From Hyaloscypha bicolor E (taxonomy: Eukaryota > Ascomycota > Leotiomycetes > Helotiales > Hyaloscyphaceae): 64,000 bases of DNA. Positions 36,013 through 47,670 of the stretch are shown in pieces (the first letter of the stretch is position 1; each line of letters opens with the position of its first letter). The stretch covers positions 279,308 through 343,307 of the forward strand of contig NW_020194684.1 of NCBI RefSeq assembly GCF_002865645.1. The letters run 5' to 3'. Both the position numbers and the translations under genes were made by a program. The notes under the pieces were generated by a model. The model did not search any database. It saw only the letters and a program-made list of their open reading frames with translations, and was not told the DNA's origin.

Positions 36013-36570
36013 ATGTCAAACCCTCACAACCTGCCTCTGCCACATACCAAGACCCCCACTGACATCACCATTGACGTCACCAAATGGCAAGAGCAACTGC
36101 ACATGCCAGCCTACAGCTGGAGCATCAAGCCCCTCCTCGACCTCCAGCGACAAATCCAGCACCCCTTCTTCCCACACGCCTACCCCCCACCCTCAACAAT
36201 CTACCTGCACAGACAACAACTCTACATGCGCCTCCACACCCTCTACCTGGCCATGAAGAACCAAACTCTCTCAACCTTCTACACGCGCATCAGGTGTCCC
36301 CGCTGCCATCAGCTGCCAGTCAGAGACCACCCGTACCACTTCACCTCGATGCAGGACGTGAACCACAGCTTACCGCGCGAAGCACTAGCACTATGGAAGA
36401 CTCTGAGGAGAGAGATGGAAGGTGTGGATTTGCTGCAGCTGAGGCAGGGACACCTGGACAGGGTTCTTGAGGGACTGTGGGAGGTGGAACGGTTGTTTTT
36501 GGAGGGTGATCAGGGGGGCTGTGGGGTTGAGGCTTGGAATGGGGGACGGGGTGGGCCGGCGCTGGGTTGA
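36013..36570 (+). CDS. Small hypothetical protein with a CPRC motif
   Basis: Single exon; the frame is open from 35959, but the Met at 36013 (MSNPHNLPLPHTKT) follows a better A-rich context and gives 185 residues. C-rich third codon positions support coding. It contains VTKWQEQLHMPAYSWSIKPLLDLQRQ, a CPRCHQLP pair and an amphipathic helical C-terminal part (LWKTLRREMEGVDLLQLRQGHLDRVLEGLW). I do not recognise a family. It could be longer if an unseen intron joins it to downstream sequence. Confidence 0.5.
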   Translation: MSNPHNLPLPHTKTPTDITIDVTKWQEQLHMPAYSWSIKPLLDLQRQIQHPFFPHAYPPPSTIYLHRQQLYMRLHTLYLAMKNQTLSTFYTRIRCPRCHQLPVRDHPYHFTSMQDVNHSLPREALALWKTLRREMEGVDLLQLRQGHLDRVLEGLWEVERLFLEGDQGGCGVEAWNGGRGGPALG

Positions 36571-38598
36571 ATGTTGGGAGCGGGCGCGAGGACAAGTCAA
36601 CGAGACATGCGGCAGGTTCTGTGGCTCTGATAGGCTTGGGAGCTCGGTATCATGGCTTGAGGCGGTTAGGGATGGTACATACATATCCCGGGACGGAATC
36701 CGATCTCTCTGCGAGGGGAGTAAGTGAGATGCAGAGAGAGCTCAACTGAGGAATCCGGATGATGGAGAGAGGCCGTGTAACAGCCTAGACACTCCCAGCA
36801 CAAAACTCGCTGCAAAAAGAATCAAATTCAAACTTTGAAACAAAACAGGAAAACAAATAGGCAAAGTAACTTATCCATTTCCCCCTCGGATAAATGTCTC
36901 CGCGTAATAATCCAAGTCCAGTCCGTCTACCGCTCGTTGCCAAAAATCATCCCATCAACACCCTCCCCACTTTTCCCAAAGGGGCCCACCCCCCGGCAAA
37001 ATCTACAGTAAGCAGAACCCGAGTCAAGGGCACGACTGCAATGCAGAAGAAAGTGAATCCGGTAACACGATTCCCGCCCGGCACGCATGCATTCATGCAG
37101 CCAACCTTCTTCGTTCCCTTCTTCTTCTTCAGCCCCGTCGGTTCTGTCGGTCGGTCGGTCCCTTTGCTTATCCAGCACTCCTCGCCCCCCCTCGCCTCCA
37201 ATCCCAACACCCATTCATAAAGGAAAGAAGAAACCTACAACCCCGCCACCGCCACTGACGACAGCCGACTTTCTTCCTCAGCACTCTCGCAGCTCTTGGG
37301 ATTCCATGACAGCCAGTGGAACGGAATTAATAGAGGCAGATAGGGGAGTTGGTTGTTATAGCTGGGGATTGAGATAGCGGATACAACTCACCTGACCAGT
37401 CACTGCTGCAAGGAAGAAAGGAACCCAGATCCCATCCCATCCCATCCCATCCTATCCCATCCTATCCCATCCCACTGCTTCCCACCGCCAAGGCTCCATA
37501 TATCACAGTAGATATATAGCACACTGCCTCGCCCGCCGAGTCGACCCGACCCGTAGGTGTGGTCACAGCGCCCCGCTCTTGCCGCATTCGCACGCTCCCG
37601 CAGCAGACCCCAGCCGGCCACGCAGCGCGGTGCCCAGCGCCAGGGGGCCAAGCACTGGCCCGGGCTGCTCCCGGGCTCCCCGCGCCCATCAACTCCAGCA
37701 CGCGACGAACGGGCGGCCCCTTGCCGCCAAACGAAAAAAAAAGAGAGTTTCAACGCAACCCCACCTTTTCCGCACCGACACGGAAAACGGGCCCTCCCTT
37801 GGCTTGGGGAGGGGGGGCAAACCTTCCAGAAAAAACCTTTTCCGCGTGGCAGCGGACCCGGCTCAGCCCTGCGTGACATCACTCGGTCGAGCTTCTGGGC
37901 ATGTGCGGTCTCGGGGCAAGGGGTGGCGATACGAGGGGGCCGTTGGAAGGGAGGGATGGCAGGCAGGCGGGGCTCGGGGCTGTGCTCTGGAGGAGTGAGT
38001 GCTGCAGTTCGCTGGTTTCGTCGAAACTCGGCCGGTTTCCTTCCTCACTCTGTGCTGTACGTCGGAAGGGGGAAAAAAGTGGATGAGAAAAATCCGGAAG
38101 AGAGGGGGGAGAAGAGAAGGAGGGATTTGGTGTGGGAAGTGGCAACGAACGCAGTGGATTGTGAATCCCCCCACCCATTGTAATTGCTAAACGCCACGCC
38201 AAAGCAACGCTCCCTCGATCTGACTGACACAGCAAGAAATTTCCATGCCTTCCAATCCATGCTGCCGTTCGCAGTGAAAACTTCCCCAAGCGCAATAGGA
38301 AAAGGAAGGTAAAAGGGAAACGGAAAAGGAAAAGGAAAAGGAGAAGGGGGGCAGAAGTACAGTCTGGTCTGTGTGTGTGTTTTGTAAAATCAGAAAGCCT
38401 GTCCCGAAACGACATTCAAGGAAGGAAGTGAAGCGCACCGCCCGCTATGCATGCATGCACTCAAATGTCATCGCACTCTAAACGGTGTTTGCATGCCGGC
38501 AATTAACCCAATTCCCAGCTCAGTTTGAGGAAACGTAAATTCAAGTCCCGAGTCTCATGGAAACATAAGCAAAGGGGGGACGAGGGGGAAGGGAGCAG
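36571..38598. other. 2-kb GC-variable intergenic region with simple repeats
   Basis: Includes a (CCCAT)n array at 37431-37474, purine-rich tracts near 38295-38350 and a GC-rich part at 37550-38000. Several open frames exist on both strands at once, of low-complexity composition (Pro/Arg/Ser), and are rejected as genes. Confidence 0.45.
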
Positions 38599-39630
38599 TT
38601 AATTGACGACCCTGAGGCCGCCGAAGTCGACGCCGACCATGGATTTTGCGTCGGCAGGGCCGGCGAGGGAGCGTGCTTCGGCTATGACTTCGTCTGCAAA
38701 AGGTGTTTCTCAGAATTTGTGCAGATATGAGTGCAGGAATGCGTGGGGATGGGGACGTGAGAGAAAGGCAAACGGGGGCCATACCAACACTCCGACCCCC
38801 AAAATCCACAACCCCTTCCCTCAGAAGCGCGGCAACCGCATCTGTCGTCCAGATAACGCAGTCATAACCACCCAAGACTGCATTCCCCTTCTTCGGGCCC
38901 AGCTCCCTCTCCCTGGCTTCCTTCCCCAGCGGTACCGACGCCAGGATTGCTCGGATGCGGGAGAATTGGTCCGCGATGGGTGCGAGCGAGGGGTCTAGGG
39001 TGCCGAGGCGGTAGAGGAGGACCAGTGAGTGAGAGGTGGAGACGTCGCGGACGGGACGTTGGTCGAGGTTCCAGGTTGAGGACGCATAGGCGGCGTGGAA
39101 GAGGGTTCCGCTGAAGTTGAAGGAGGTGTCTGACTCAGTGAGGGTGTGGAGTGGCGGGTGAGTGAGGAAGAGACCGCGGTGCTGGTGAACGTTAGCAAAG
39201 TGGAGAAAATGTGGCAATGTAGGTGAAGGTGAAGGGGAGAAGGTAACCTCTCTGTTCGAGGGAACCTCCCCCACTGTTGAAGAAAGGGAAACTGTGTAAC
39301 AGAAATCAATTAGGTGAGATTACATACGTAGTCGTCAACCTGTGGAGCGTTGAACGTGATGTAAAGGCTGTTGCGCTGAATCTTGTCGACTTCAGAGCTC
39401 GATGACTTGGTTCCGTTAGAAACCTCCCTCCCATTCGATCCGTTGGGGACTTCGTCATTTGCCATCTTTCGTCGAAGGAACGGGTTTGATACTACGTCCG
39501 AGGATGTTGGAATTGACTCTCCCCGTGATGCTGTACGAGATCTTGACTGTTGAGGTCTGGATCTTCTGGTGGTTGGAGATGAGTGGTGGCGAGGTGACGG
39601 GGAGGAAGTATTATAGATTGAGGACTGCAT
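38599..39630 (-). CDS. Fungal hypothetical protein
   Basis: Proposed exons 39630-39328, 39181-38785 and 38693-38599, in phase, give 264 residues. The first intron (146 nt, GTATGT to CACCAG with a GCTAAC branch site) joins ...SLYITFNAPQVDDY to HRGLFLTHPPLHTL..., the second (91 nt) joins ...VDFGGRSV to DEVIAEARSLAGPADAKSM. The N-terminal 70 residues are Ser/Arg-rich and probably disordered; the folded part has HAAYASSTWNLDQRPV and YDCVIWTTDAVAALLREGVV. The layout resembles fungal proteins of unknown function with an HWGLF/HRGLF entry motif; no role is known to me. The start could also be an inner Met (MANDEVPNG). Confidence 0.65.
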
Positions 39631-41593
39631 TGTATCGACTTCAATTCACACTCCAAACCACGGCTGCAGGAAGTTTGACAAAAGATCGAGGAGAATTCAC
39701 TCCTCTCGACCATCTTCAAGCCGCCGAGCGAACTGAACACCGGCAGCCAACTAGCACACGGTACTGAGGATCGAAGAAGCAAGTGGAGGCGGAGCTGGTA
39801 GCACGCGACTCGGTGAGACGACGGTGAGGGATGAAGGCTGCAGTTTTGTCATGTATTAGCAAGAATAAATAGCAAGGACGTATTAAGTAAGATATTATTC
39901 TCCGGTGATGTATATTGCGGCACGACACGTGGCAGCCAAAGAAAAGTGACGAACGTCCATATATAGACACCCAGGACCAACATAAGGAGTCCGCCAACAT
40001 GGACTTGAATTTCCAGGACGAGAGTGCGCCGCCGCCGCCGCCGAAGTGAAGCGGGAATTCCAAAGATCTGCCTCGTGATATGCATCCGCGGAAGCACTTT
40101 CGATCCCGCAGCAGGCCCTGGCTCCGGGATCTCAAGCCGGTATGTGAGGCCGATGTACGCCGTTTCGAGGGCAGTTTAGCGCCACTCGAATGACTCGGGT
40201 CGGTCGCGACTTCACGCCCAGAAGAGCTTGAAAAGCCTATCCGGCCCTATTTGGCGGTGAGATGGGGGAGATTGCCATGAGGGCGTTAGGACAGCCTTGC
40301 TTGCTTGCCTGCTTGCTTGCCTGCTTGCTTGCGCCCAGCTTGCCTGCGGTGTTGGTGTCCTCGTCTCTGTGCTGTGCAGAGAGATATCACTTCTCAGACT
40401 GACAGAATATTGTGAAGAACCTGCAGTCTTGCTGCATTGGGTAGTATCCAGTGTGCTAGCCGCTGAAGAAAGCGTCCGAGAGATCGGCAACAGAGGGTCA
40501 CATCGGTATTTGCTGCAGGTCGACCGAGCCCAAATACCTCCATCACGCATCTCCCGGGAGCTTCTGCAGGGACGAGGATGTGACAGCAACGGGTAACTGA
40601 GTCCAAGCCGCGGCAGAGGTAACACAAGGGAATAGGATGGGTCTGGTTCGAGATCAAGCGCGGGCAGTGAGCAGCCAAAGATTTGAGAGGTTGTTCGGGG
40701 GTTCGGAGGCACTGGACGACCGCAGGCACTCGCAGCGGATGGCGCCCTGAGCGCGGTAGAGAGACTGGGAACGAACCACCAGAACAGGGAGCGAACCGGG
40801 ACATGGGACATGATGGGACATGGATGGGAGATGGGATGGGGGCCAAACACGCCGGAAGCTGGGAAGCTGTTCCCCCCGCGAGTGAGACTGGAGAAGCGGA
40901 GCAGGAAAAGAGCGCTATTTGGAGGGCAGGGCAGCAACAGGACCGTCGAGTTCCAAGGAAAGGGGGAGGGCGTCGGCGTGGCGTCGTGTGGACCTGTGGA
41001 CGCCAGGCCCATCTATCACTTTGTGACTTGCTGCGCCACCCAGGGCCTATCACAGCAACTTGGCGGCTTGATACCCCCGGGCACAGCTCAAAGCGGGCAG
41101 TGGACCCCTCGACTTGAGGGGATGGCAAAAGCAATGGGCCCAGCGCACTGGTTCTTCCATGAGAAGGACAGTGATGTGAGTGCGTGTGTGTGCGCGTGTG
41201 AGTGAGAGTGTGTGTATTGGGGAAGTTGGGGAAAGGGAGTGTCGTTGTGAATAGTTGCACGTAAAACGTAAAACGGGAGGTTGGGGGATGCCTGGGCTCG
41301 GGCCGCGGCCGCGACCAGCCCGCCCTGGCCAGCAACCTTAAATTCCACGCGACCATGCAATGCACTGCCTTGAAGCTCACGCTCCAAAAATATCATCCCG
41401 TTTCCTCTTCAAACATCAGACATCTCACATCGGACGCCAGACACCAGGCCAGACGCCAGACACCAGAAACCAGGCACCAAAACACCAAACATCAAACATC
41501 ACACCGCTAACCCCCGCATCACACCGCCAAGACCACAACCTCTCCCCCCTCTGTCCCGCCAGCCCGCATTCACGAGCTGTGATCGGCGCAACC
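39631..41593. promoter_or_regulatory. Divergent promoter region with tandem CTTG repeats
   Basis: Separates the minus-strand hypothetical gene (start 39630) and MED8 (start 41594). It carries a CTTGCTTGCCTG array at 40295-40332, a GT-rich microsatellite at about 41175-41215, and near MED8 a 5' leader of short CAGACACCAG-type and CACCAAACATC-type repeats (41410-41530). Long minus-strand frames in 40.2-41.4 kb are low-complexity and judged spurious. Confidence 0.4.
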
Positions 41594-42396
41594 ATGGCGC
41601 AGGCGACGCTGAGCCAGGAGGATCTCAAGGCCCTCGAGCAGGCACGGCAGCGGCTCTACCAGCTCTCCAACAGCATCGCATCCCTCAAGGGCGACGTCCT
41701 GCGAAGCAGTCCTCTCCCGCAATGGTCCGTCGGCACTTGCGGTCTCACCCATCTCCCGTGCGTATCACCAATGCTAATGCGGCGTGTTCATGCAGGTCGT
41801 CACTCCAAAACTCTGCCTCAATCCTTGCCAGCAACGTGGTCGCCCTTACCGCCCACCTCAACAACCACGCCGAACTCCTCAGCAAGACGGTTGTCTACCC
41901 GTCCACCAACTACCCCGGCCGCACACAAGAGGGTTGGCTGGTGCAGCTGCTGCGGAAGAAGCTGGAGCCCCACGTGGAGACGTGGGTGGAGGAGGGACGT
42001 GATATCCAAGCCGACCTCAATGCCGGGGACACAGAAGCGGCGCTGTTGAGCTGGGCCAAGGACTGGAGCAGCGAGCGGATATCCAGCTATGCCCAGGAAG
42101 AGGCGGGAGATAACTACACGGTTGCTGAGAGGGAGATGGGCATTGAGAACGTCAGGACCGGGCTGAGGAGGAAGTTGGAGGAATCTGAAAGTGAAGAAGA
42201 GGACGAGGACGAGGACGAAGACGAGGAAATGGAGGATGCTGGAGTTCAGGTCACAAGTGCACGGCGATCAAGCATGGGACAAGTAGAGTTCGGCATGAGC
42301 GAGGTCAAGAAGGATCCCAACGGCAAGGCTCGGACCGTTGAAGATATACTGAGGTTCGCGACGAGTGGGGCTGATTTGGGGCCCGTACGCCGGTGA
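41594..42396 (+). CDS. MED8: Mediator complex subunit 8
   Basis: Exons 41594-41724 and 41796-42396, joined in phase 2 across a 71-nt intron with a GCTAAT branch-like site, give 243 residues. The N-terminus SQEDLKALEQARQRLYQLSNSIASLKGDV...PLPQWSSLQNSASILASN is the typical fungal Med8 pattern: two amphipathic helices, a Trp at the junction, then a coiled-coil-like region. The middle part has the YPSTNYPGRTQEGWLVQLLRKKLEPHVETWVEEG block, and the C-terminus has an acidic run (EEDEDEDEDEE) followed by RTVEDILRFATSG. Med8 belongs to the head module and links it to TBP and RNA polymerase II. A single-copy essential gene, with no damage. Confidence 0.92.
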
Positions 42397-43206
42397 TTGG
42401 ATGTCAGGCTTATGGCCGGGTTTTGAAGCCACCAAAATACATGGAATGTAGAGTCAGTCCAACTTCCGATCAGCACAGTCAGCCAACCCTTAGCCAACCC
42501 AGCAGAGTCGATTGATTACTGGTCGAAAAAGGAATAGTTGGGTCAGATATCACGCACAGTACATGTCTTCTCAGCTGGCACTAACACCCCATCTGCGCCT
42601 GGCCCGATGACTGAGTTGACCCCCACGAAGGAAATGTTACCTGTTCTGGCTCATGCCTTCTGCTGCGGAGATCACCGAAGGTCTGCCACATTGGCAAGGG
42701 ATACCCCGCTGCCGGGAAACACCACCCAAAGGGCTATTAAAGTTCATCAATCAGAGACGCCAAAAAATGCAGCCACACCAGCCATTTACTGATCGTGGCT
42801 CCTTGGGACTGAGACTGGAGACGGCAAAGTTTGAGCGGGGTTAACTGCAATTGGGCAATTTCTATGAGGAGCTGACCTCAGGTCAGATCTTGGCTTGGTT
42901 TGAGTGCGGCTGAAAGTGGCTAGATTGGCCGACCGCAACAGTCAGCACTGGCAGTAAGCTGAGCATAAAAACATCTGACACACTGTCCCGCCTTTCTCTC
43001 TCCTTGTTTCCTCTATTGCAAAGTTATCTATGTGCATTTCCTGTTTATTGATTTGAAAGTTGATTGATTAATTTTCGATCTGTTTCGTCCGAACATCCCG
43101 ATCGGCCACGTGACCTCCTGGACCCCTTTCCCAGGTTTCGCGTCTTTCGATATCTATCAAAAAGCCATCACATCTCACAGTGGCTTCAATAACCACCTCA
43201 GCCAGA
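42397..43206. other. Intergenic, 3' of MED8 and promoter of the next gene
   Basis: No gene-like features. CT-rich segment at 42985-43020 and a CACGTG at about 43107-43112, about 100 bp before the next ATG. Confidence 0.4.
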
Positions 43207-44442
43207 ATGCCCCCAGACTTTACATTTCCGCCCCGCTATACCTCCCGCTCCAACCCAGCACAACCACCACGCATCCCCACCTCGCCCCCAAACTTCGGCT
43301 TCCCCTACTTCCCAACACCACCAAACCCAACAGCCGTCTCAATGCCCGACATCACCTCTCCCATCACACCGCTTTCTCCTATCCCCGCCCTCCCCGGCTC
43401 AACTTCAAAATCACCATTCTTAACCATCCCCTTGGAACTCCGCCTCCAGATCTACTCCTACGTCCTCCTCGCCCACCCAGTCCACCACGCCCACCTCGCT
43501 CCTCTCGATCCACCAACGACCTTCTCCGGAATGAGCACGGAGGAATTCCACACCACGCGCCTCGCCCCTACGTCAAACGGTGAACGAGAGCGGGAGACGG
43601 AGGTCAGGACGCTCATCACGCGCCTCGCGCCCTCGTCCTCCTCCGCGCAGGAAATAAACGCGCTCTACCCCATCTCCGCCCCCACGAGCCTCACCTCACC
43701 GCGCCAAACCAGGGTGCAGGGCAAGATCCCGACCGCGTTACTTGTGTCTTGCAAACAGGTGTACGGGGAATGCAAGATGGTGCCGTGGGAGCGGAATACG
43801 TTTACGTTCATCAATTGGTTCTGGAGCGGTGTTTATGCGGCCCGGCAGTTCACGAGGAGTCTGCGCCCGTGGCAGAGTGATGGGATGCGGTATGTGGGTG
43901 TTGAGGTCCTTGGCAGGGATCTGAAGGTTGATGGCACGGGGAAGATTGGCGCGTCAGTAGGCGTTGCGGAACGCGGAGAGTGGTGGGAGCTTTGCTCGCT
44001 GTGGAAGGGGGCCTGGGGGCTGAGGTTGGGGCTCAAGGGCGCTGTGGGGGGTGAGAAGGGTAGGTTGGTTGATGGGAGTGGAGGGTGGAATGGCGAGCAC
44101 GGTCAAGCTGGAGATGAGGGGGAGGAGAAAGCGAGCGGGGTGCTGGATGTCAAGGCTGGGTGGGTGAAAGAGGGGTTATTGAACATGAGGCAGTTGAGAT
44201 GGGTGGAGATTGAAGTTGAGGATGAGGACGTTGAGCGGGAAGAGAAGATCAGGTTTTGTGGGGAATTGGAAGCCGCGTTCAACACCGAATTGCAACAAGA
44301 CATGGACGGAGAAGAGAGGAGGAAAGTGAAAGTCATCTTCATCGAGCGGCGCAAAGTCGCCGAAGACCCAGTAAGCAACAAGGACTTCACTTGGTACGGA
44401 GGCACCCCGGGCGACGACTCGTTGTTTGGATTGGACATGTAA
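43207..44442 (+). CDS. DUF7730/2EXR-type fungal protein of unknown function
   Basis: Single exon of 411 residues from the first ATG (the frame is open slightly upstream without an ATG). The N-terminal 70 residues are Pro-rich. At about residue 71 the FLTIPLELRLQIYSYVLLAHPV segment matches the F-box-like opening of DUF7730 and 2EXR proteins (LPLELRLQIYEYVL). Later blocks LLVSCKQVYGECKMVPWERNTFTFINWFW and acidic EVEDEDVEREEKIRFCGELE fit the same group. These proteins are numerous in Pezizomycotina and their job is unknown; the F-box resemblance suggests protein binding, which is inference. No introns or defects seen. Confidence 0.75.
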   Translation: MPPDFTFPPRYTSRSNPAQPPRIPTSPPNFGFPYFPTPPNPTAVSMPDITSPITPLSPIPALPGSTSKSPFLTIPLELRLQIYSYVLLAHPVHHAHLAPLDPPTTFSGMSTEEFHTTRLAPTSNGERERETEVRTLITRLAPSSSSAQEINALYPISAPTSLTSPRQTRVQGKIPTALLVSCKQVYGECKMVPWERNTFTFINWFWSGVYAARQFTRSLRPWQSDGMRYVGVEVLGRDLKVDGTGKIGASVGVAERGEWWELCSLWKGAWGLRLGLKGAVGGEKGRLVDGSGGWNGEHGQAGDEGEEKASGVLDVKAGWVKEGLLNMRQLRWVEIEVEDEDVEREEKIRFCGELEAAFNTELQQDMDGEERRKVKVIFIERRKVAEDPVSNKDFTWYGGTPGDDSLFGLDM

Positions 44443-44816
44443 GCCTTTCCTGACTTCTTGCTTTTACATTTAGGTGGAGCCGCTGCGCGAGGTGGCGAGT
44501 TTGAAGAGATGGTTGCTTATTGTTAGTGGTGTAGAGTTGATTGGTGCTTGTGCAAAGCTATTGATGCGCTGTATTTTTTGTGGCCTGGCGTGGGGCTTGC
44601 GGCTGAGTTCGCTAGGTGGTGAGATTCGGGCTGCTTTGAAGCTGTGGTGGCCTTGATTTGAGAAGGGGCGCTTGATAGGGAGAGTGCGGTACCAGATTGC
44701 TTACTCCCTGGGACATGGTTTGTCGGAGTTTGTGGGCTGCATGGGATGGGCTAATTTCGACTACTGGTCCTCTACTTTAAGATCATAAAGTGCCTTTGTA
44801 CATTTTTTCAAATGTT
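44443..44816. other. Convergent intergenic spacer
   Basis: 3' ends of two converging genes. No features seen. Confidence 0.5.
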
Positions 44817-45998
44817 CTAGTTATCATTGCTCATCCAGGCCAAAATTGCTTTTGCAGAGTCACCCTCCTCCAACCCAATCGCAATATCCACAATACAAGC
44901 AGCATGAACCTCTTTTGCTCCAATGACAAAATCAACCTTCGTTCCCGGCTCAGCCTCTTCCTTCAATCTCCCAGAGAATGCAACAATGTCGTCTAGAAAC
45001 ACTTCCCAAACCCCGGCAGTCAACAGAATTCTCTCTACCGGCGCACGCTTCCACCACCCTTTTGGAGCATCAAGCGGAGACAGCGCCGGATCTTTGATTG
45101 CATCCACATCTGACAACCCCTCAGGTTTGAAGTTACCGTTGAACTCTTCTATATGTGCGAGTTGGAGGTAGTCCCTTTTGGCGTTGTAAACATAACTCCT
45201 CTTCTCAAAATCGAAACTCAGGAAGGGGCAGATAAGGCATATTCCAGCCAATTTCTCAGAGAGTGTGATGGGTTCGATGTCCGTTGTGGGATGCATGAGA
45301 TGTGAAAGCAGACCCACTGAAAGATGGCCGCCTGCTGAGTCCCCGCCAATGGTAATGCGGGACGGAGGTGTGATCGTTAATACTTTCCGGAGTGCTTCAA
45401 TTGCTTGATGGAGTTGCGTTGGATAATGCTCGGCCGGTGCGAGTGTGTATTCGAGTAAAGCCAGTGAAGCTTTTGCATTCGCAGCACATTTTAAGGAAAA
45501 GGATAGATGGCCAGGGTTTATGGCGATATTATAGCCCCCGCCATGGAAGTAAAGGATGGCCTTGCAGCCATTCGATGGTTGAGTGCCAACCCAATGCAGC
45601 TTTGCTCCTTTTGGTAGGGGGTAGACCACGTGCTTGAGACTGTGCTGTGTGCAGTACGTCTTAATTACTTCGCCTGTTTTATCTTCTCCGAGCATGCCCC
45701 TGGGTTGCATGAGCGAGGAATAGGCTTAGCGGAAGGATCTGACTCACTTTCGTTGTCGTGGGGAGAGAATCATGACATTTCTCAGGACTAGAGCGTATAC
45801 ACTTCGTGCTACACCTGGGGAATCTGACGGGGGTAGAACTAGATGCCGAAGAGCTGTATATGCTGCCCAGAATGCTGCTGGTATGTCAGTGATTGCGTCT
45901 TCTGCCTGAAGGCATCGATATCACATACCGGTAACCCACAGAATCCAGAAGCCCCCCACCTTCTCTGACAGAGACAGTTTTATGCCTTCTGATGCCAT
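44817..45998 (-). CDS. HSL-type alpha/beta-hydrolase (esterase/lipase)
   Basis: Three exons, 45998-45929, 45877-45748 and 45699-44817, with 51- and 48-nt GT-AG introns, give 360 residues. An N-terminal hydrophobic helix (GGFWILWVTAAFWAAYTAL) suggests membrane anchoring. The oxyanion motif HGGG is at about residue 119, the nucleophile GDSAGG has Ser at about 188, the acid is likely in GVWEVFLDD near 303, and the His is in EVHAACIV at about 332, so the triad is complete. The order and HGGG motif place it in the hormone-sensitive lipase (fold-3) family, similar to steryl acetyl hydrolases; the substrate is unknown. TIR element copy 2 begins 324 bp upstream of the ATG and may lie in the promoter. 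Confidence 0.88.
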
Positions 45999-46321
45999 GC
46001 CTGCCAAATAGTTAGGGACGACCTGCTGTCAAATGTACGAATGTGTTGTACAGGCACGTAGGTGGAAGTCTTGGGGAGATTTGAGGTTGGAGGTTGAATT
46101 GCCGTCTCAGGAGCCGAGGCCGCCAAGTGGCGCCCGAACACCGGGCATTGCCCATATAATCCCGCCCTGACTTCTGACCTCTTATCCCCGTTTCACCCCA
46201 GCCTCGTCGAATTCGAAGATACCAATATCCTCTTGAATATAAATGATCAAAATATAAGATGATCCCGAGTGAAAGATCTACTTCACTTCGGCGAGACACT
46301 AAACCAAAATTGGTTAAGCTT

Positions 46322-46749
46322 ATGCCGCATAAAGTTGCGGGATTACAAGGCATTTCGGCACTTTCAGGGTTCTCAGGGCACAGCAATATGTAAGTCGAGA
46401 GGTCGAGCCCACTATAAGCCCTGCAACAATATGCCTTATGCCCTGAATTCAAGCTATGAGATATTAATAAGGTTTTGGAAAGATCTTTAAGGGTATAGTG
46501 TCGCTAGCGGGATAATTATAGCGCTCGGATGCTGCAATAGGAGTAGCCATGGGGCTCCTTCGCGGACCTGCCCCGATAATTATAGAGAATATGCCTTAAA
46601 AAGTAATACCCCTTACTTGTGGCTTATAGCGAACTTTATAGTAATGGCCCAAAATATAGAGGTATTTAGTATTTAATTCTCGTAGAAGCAGCGCAAATAG
46701 TAGACTGGAAACACAAATGCCCTGTAATCCCGTCACTCTATGCCGCGAT
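46322..46749. mobile_element. TIR element family A, copy 2 (complete, 428 bp)
   Basis: Left end ATGCCGCATAAAGTTGCGGG, right end (reverse complement) ATCGCGGCATAGAGTGACGG; then both read GGGATTACA-GGCATTT, giving terminal inverted repeats of about 32 bp. No open frame of substance and no transposase. It is collinear with the broken copy at 24820-25236. A clear target duplication was not found. Class uncertain; MITE-like. Confidence 0.75.
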
Positions 46750-46806
46750 CTGTGTAACACGCTTTATTCCGTGGAAGTCCACTGACATCTCGATATTCAT
46801 TACTAA

Positions 46807-47383
46807 TTGCGAATTTATTCTACCCTTTTTGAAATCATTCATTTACTTGAATCTTACTATCTTACATCCGAGAGGGGAGAGTATATCATCATTGACCTCC
46901 CCCGCTTCATATCCACAGCTAATGTCACACATCAGCACTTGAAAGGTGCTATGTTTGTTGGCAATACCCCTTTCAAAGCACTCAAAGCCGACCCTCGGAT
47001 CTCATATTCCCTCTACATGCCACCCGAGCACCTGAATCCAGATCTCAGCCTCCAAGTAATTGCGGTAGCAGAGCTCATTAGGAATTGGCGATACAGTTTG
47101 TTGTTGACGGTGAAGATTCATGGAGGCGATGAGTTTTGGAAATAGTTAGAGGGGCAAGAAGGAAGAGTTTGCAAAAGAGAAAGGGATTTCGTCGATGCAG
47201 AATAATTCAGAGCTAGGAAGACCAAGAATAGGAAGATTGGATGCATTGAAGGAACTGCAGCTGCAAGAGAATGGGATCACTTCGAGGCTGGGTGTTTTTG
47301 ATCGAGTCAAACATGGGTCCGGGGATGTTTTGCATGTGGTGCCAGCATTTCTGAGGCCACATGTGGAGAATATGTCAAGATAA
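46807..47383 (+). pseudogene. Internally deleted alpha/beta-hydrolase remnant
   Basis: 46860-47143 reads as the start of a fungal alpha/beta-hydrolase: GAMFVGNTPFKALKADPRISYSLYMPPEHLNP, the family's opening before the first strand, ending at TVKIHGGDEFWK. After a stop, 47213-47383 reads RPRIGRLDALKELQLQENGI...VKHGSGDVLHVVPAFLRP, which resembles the C-terminal His-containing end of the same family. The nucleophile-containing middle, usually about 150 residues, is absent. I infer an internal deletion. No signal that it makes a functional enzyme. Confidence 0.5.
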
Positions 47384-47670
47384 GTATTGAATTGTATCCA
47401 TTGGGCAACTATAATTTGGAGAAGAAACACCTCGAATGAAGGGAAAGTTTCATTAACACGGCCAAGTTTTCTTCCTTCTAAGCCCTAAAATGCATTCTCT
47501 GTCTTTTGCCATGCTCATGTCTGTCCATTGCCAAGCTAGTTAGTTGCTGCCTGACCGGATTCTGGGGTGGCCTTTTTTATAGGTGATTCCTGCAATATCG
47601 GTTCGCGGTTGAGCTTTGGTTGGTATGAAGGGGGCTCGCGGGTCGTAGACCTCGTATATACTGCCAAGTT

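Noticed and set aside
37400..38440. Several overlapping open frames of 100-208 codons on both strands
   Set aside because: Simultaneous open frames on both strands in GC-rich DNA with low-complexity composition; no splice structure or family features.
40212..41380. Long minus-strand open frames (266 and 328 codons) in the MED8 upstream region
   Set aside because: They overlap each other in different frames, are rich in Pro/Ser/His from simple repeats (for example a THTLTHTRTHTHSHH run from the GT microsatellite) and show no domain; most likely chance frames in GC-rich promoter DNA.
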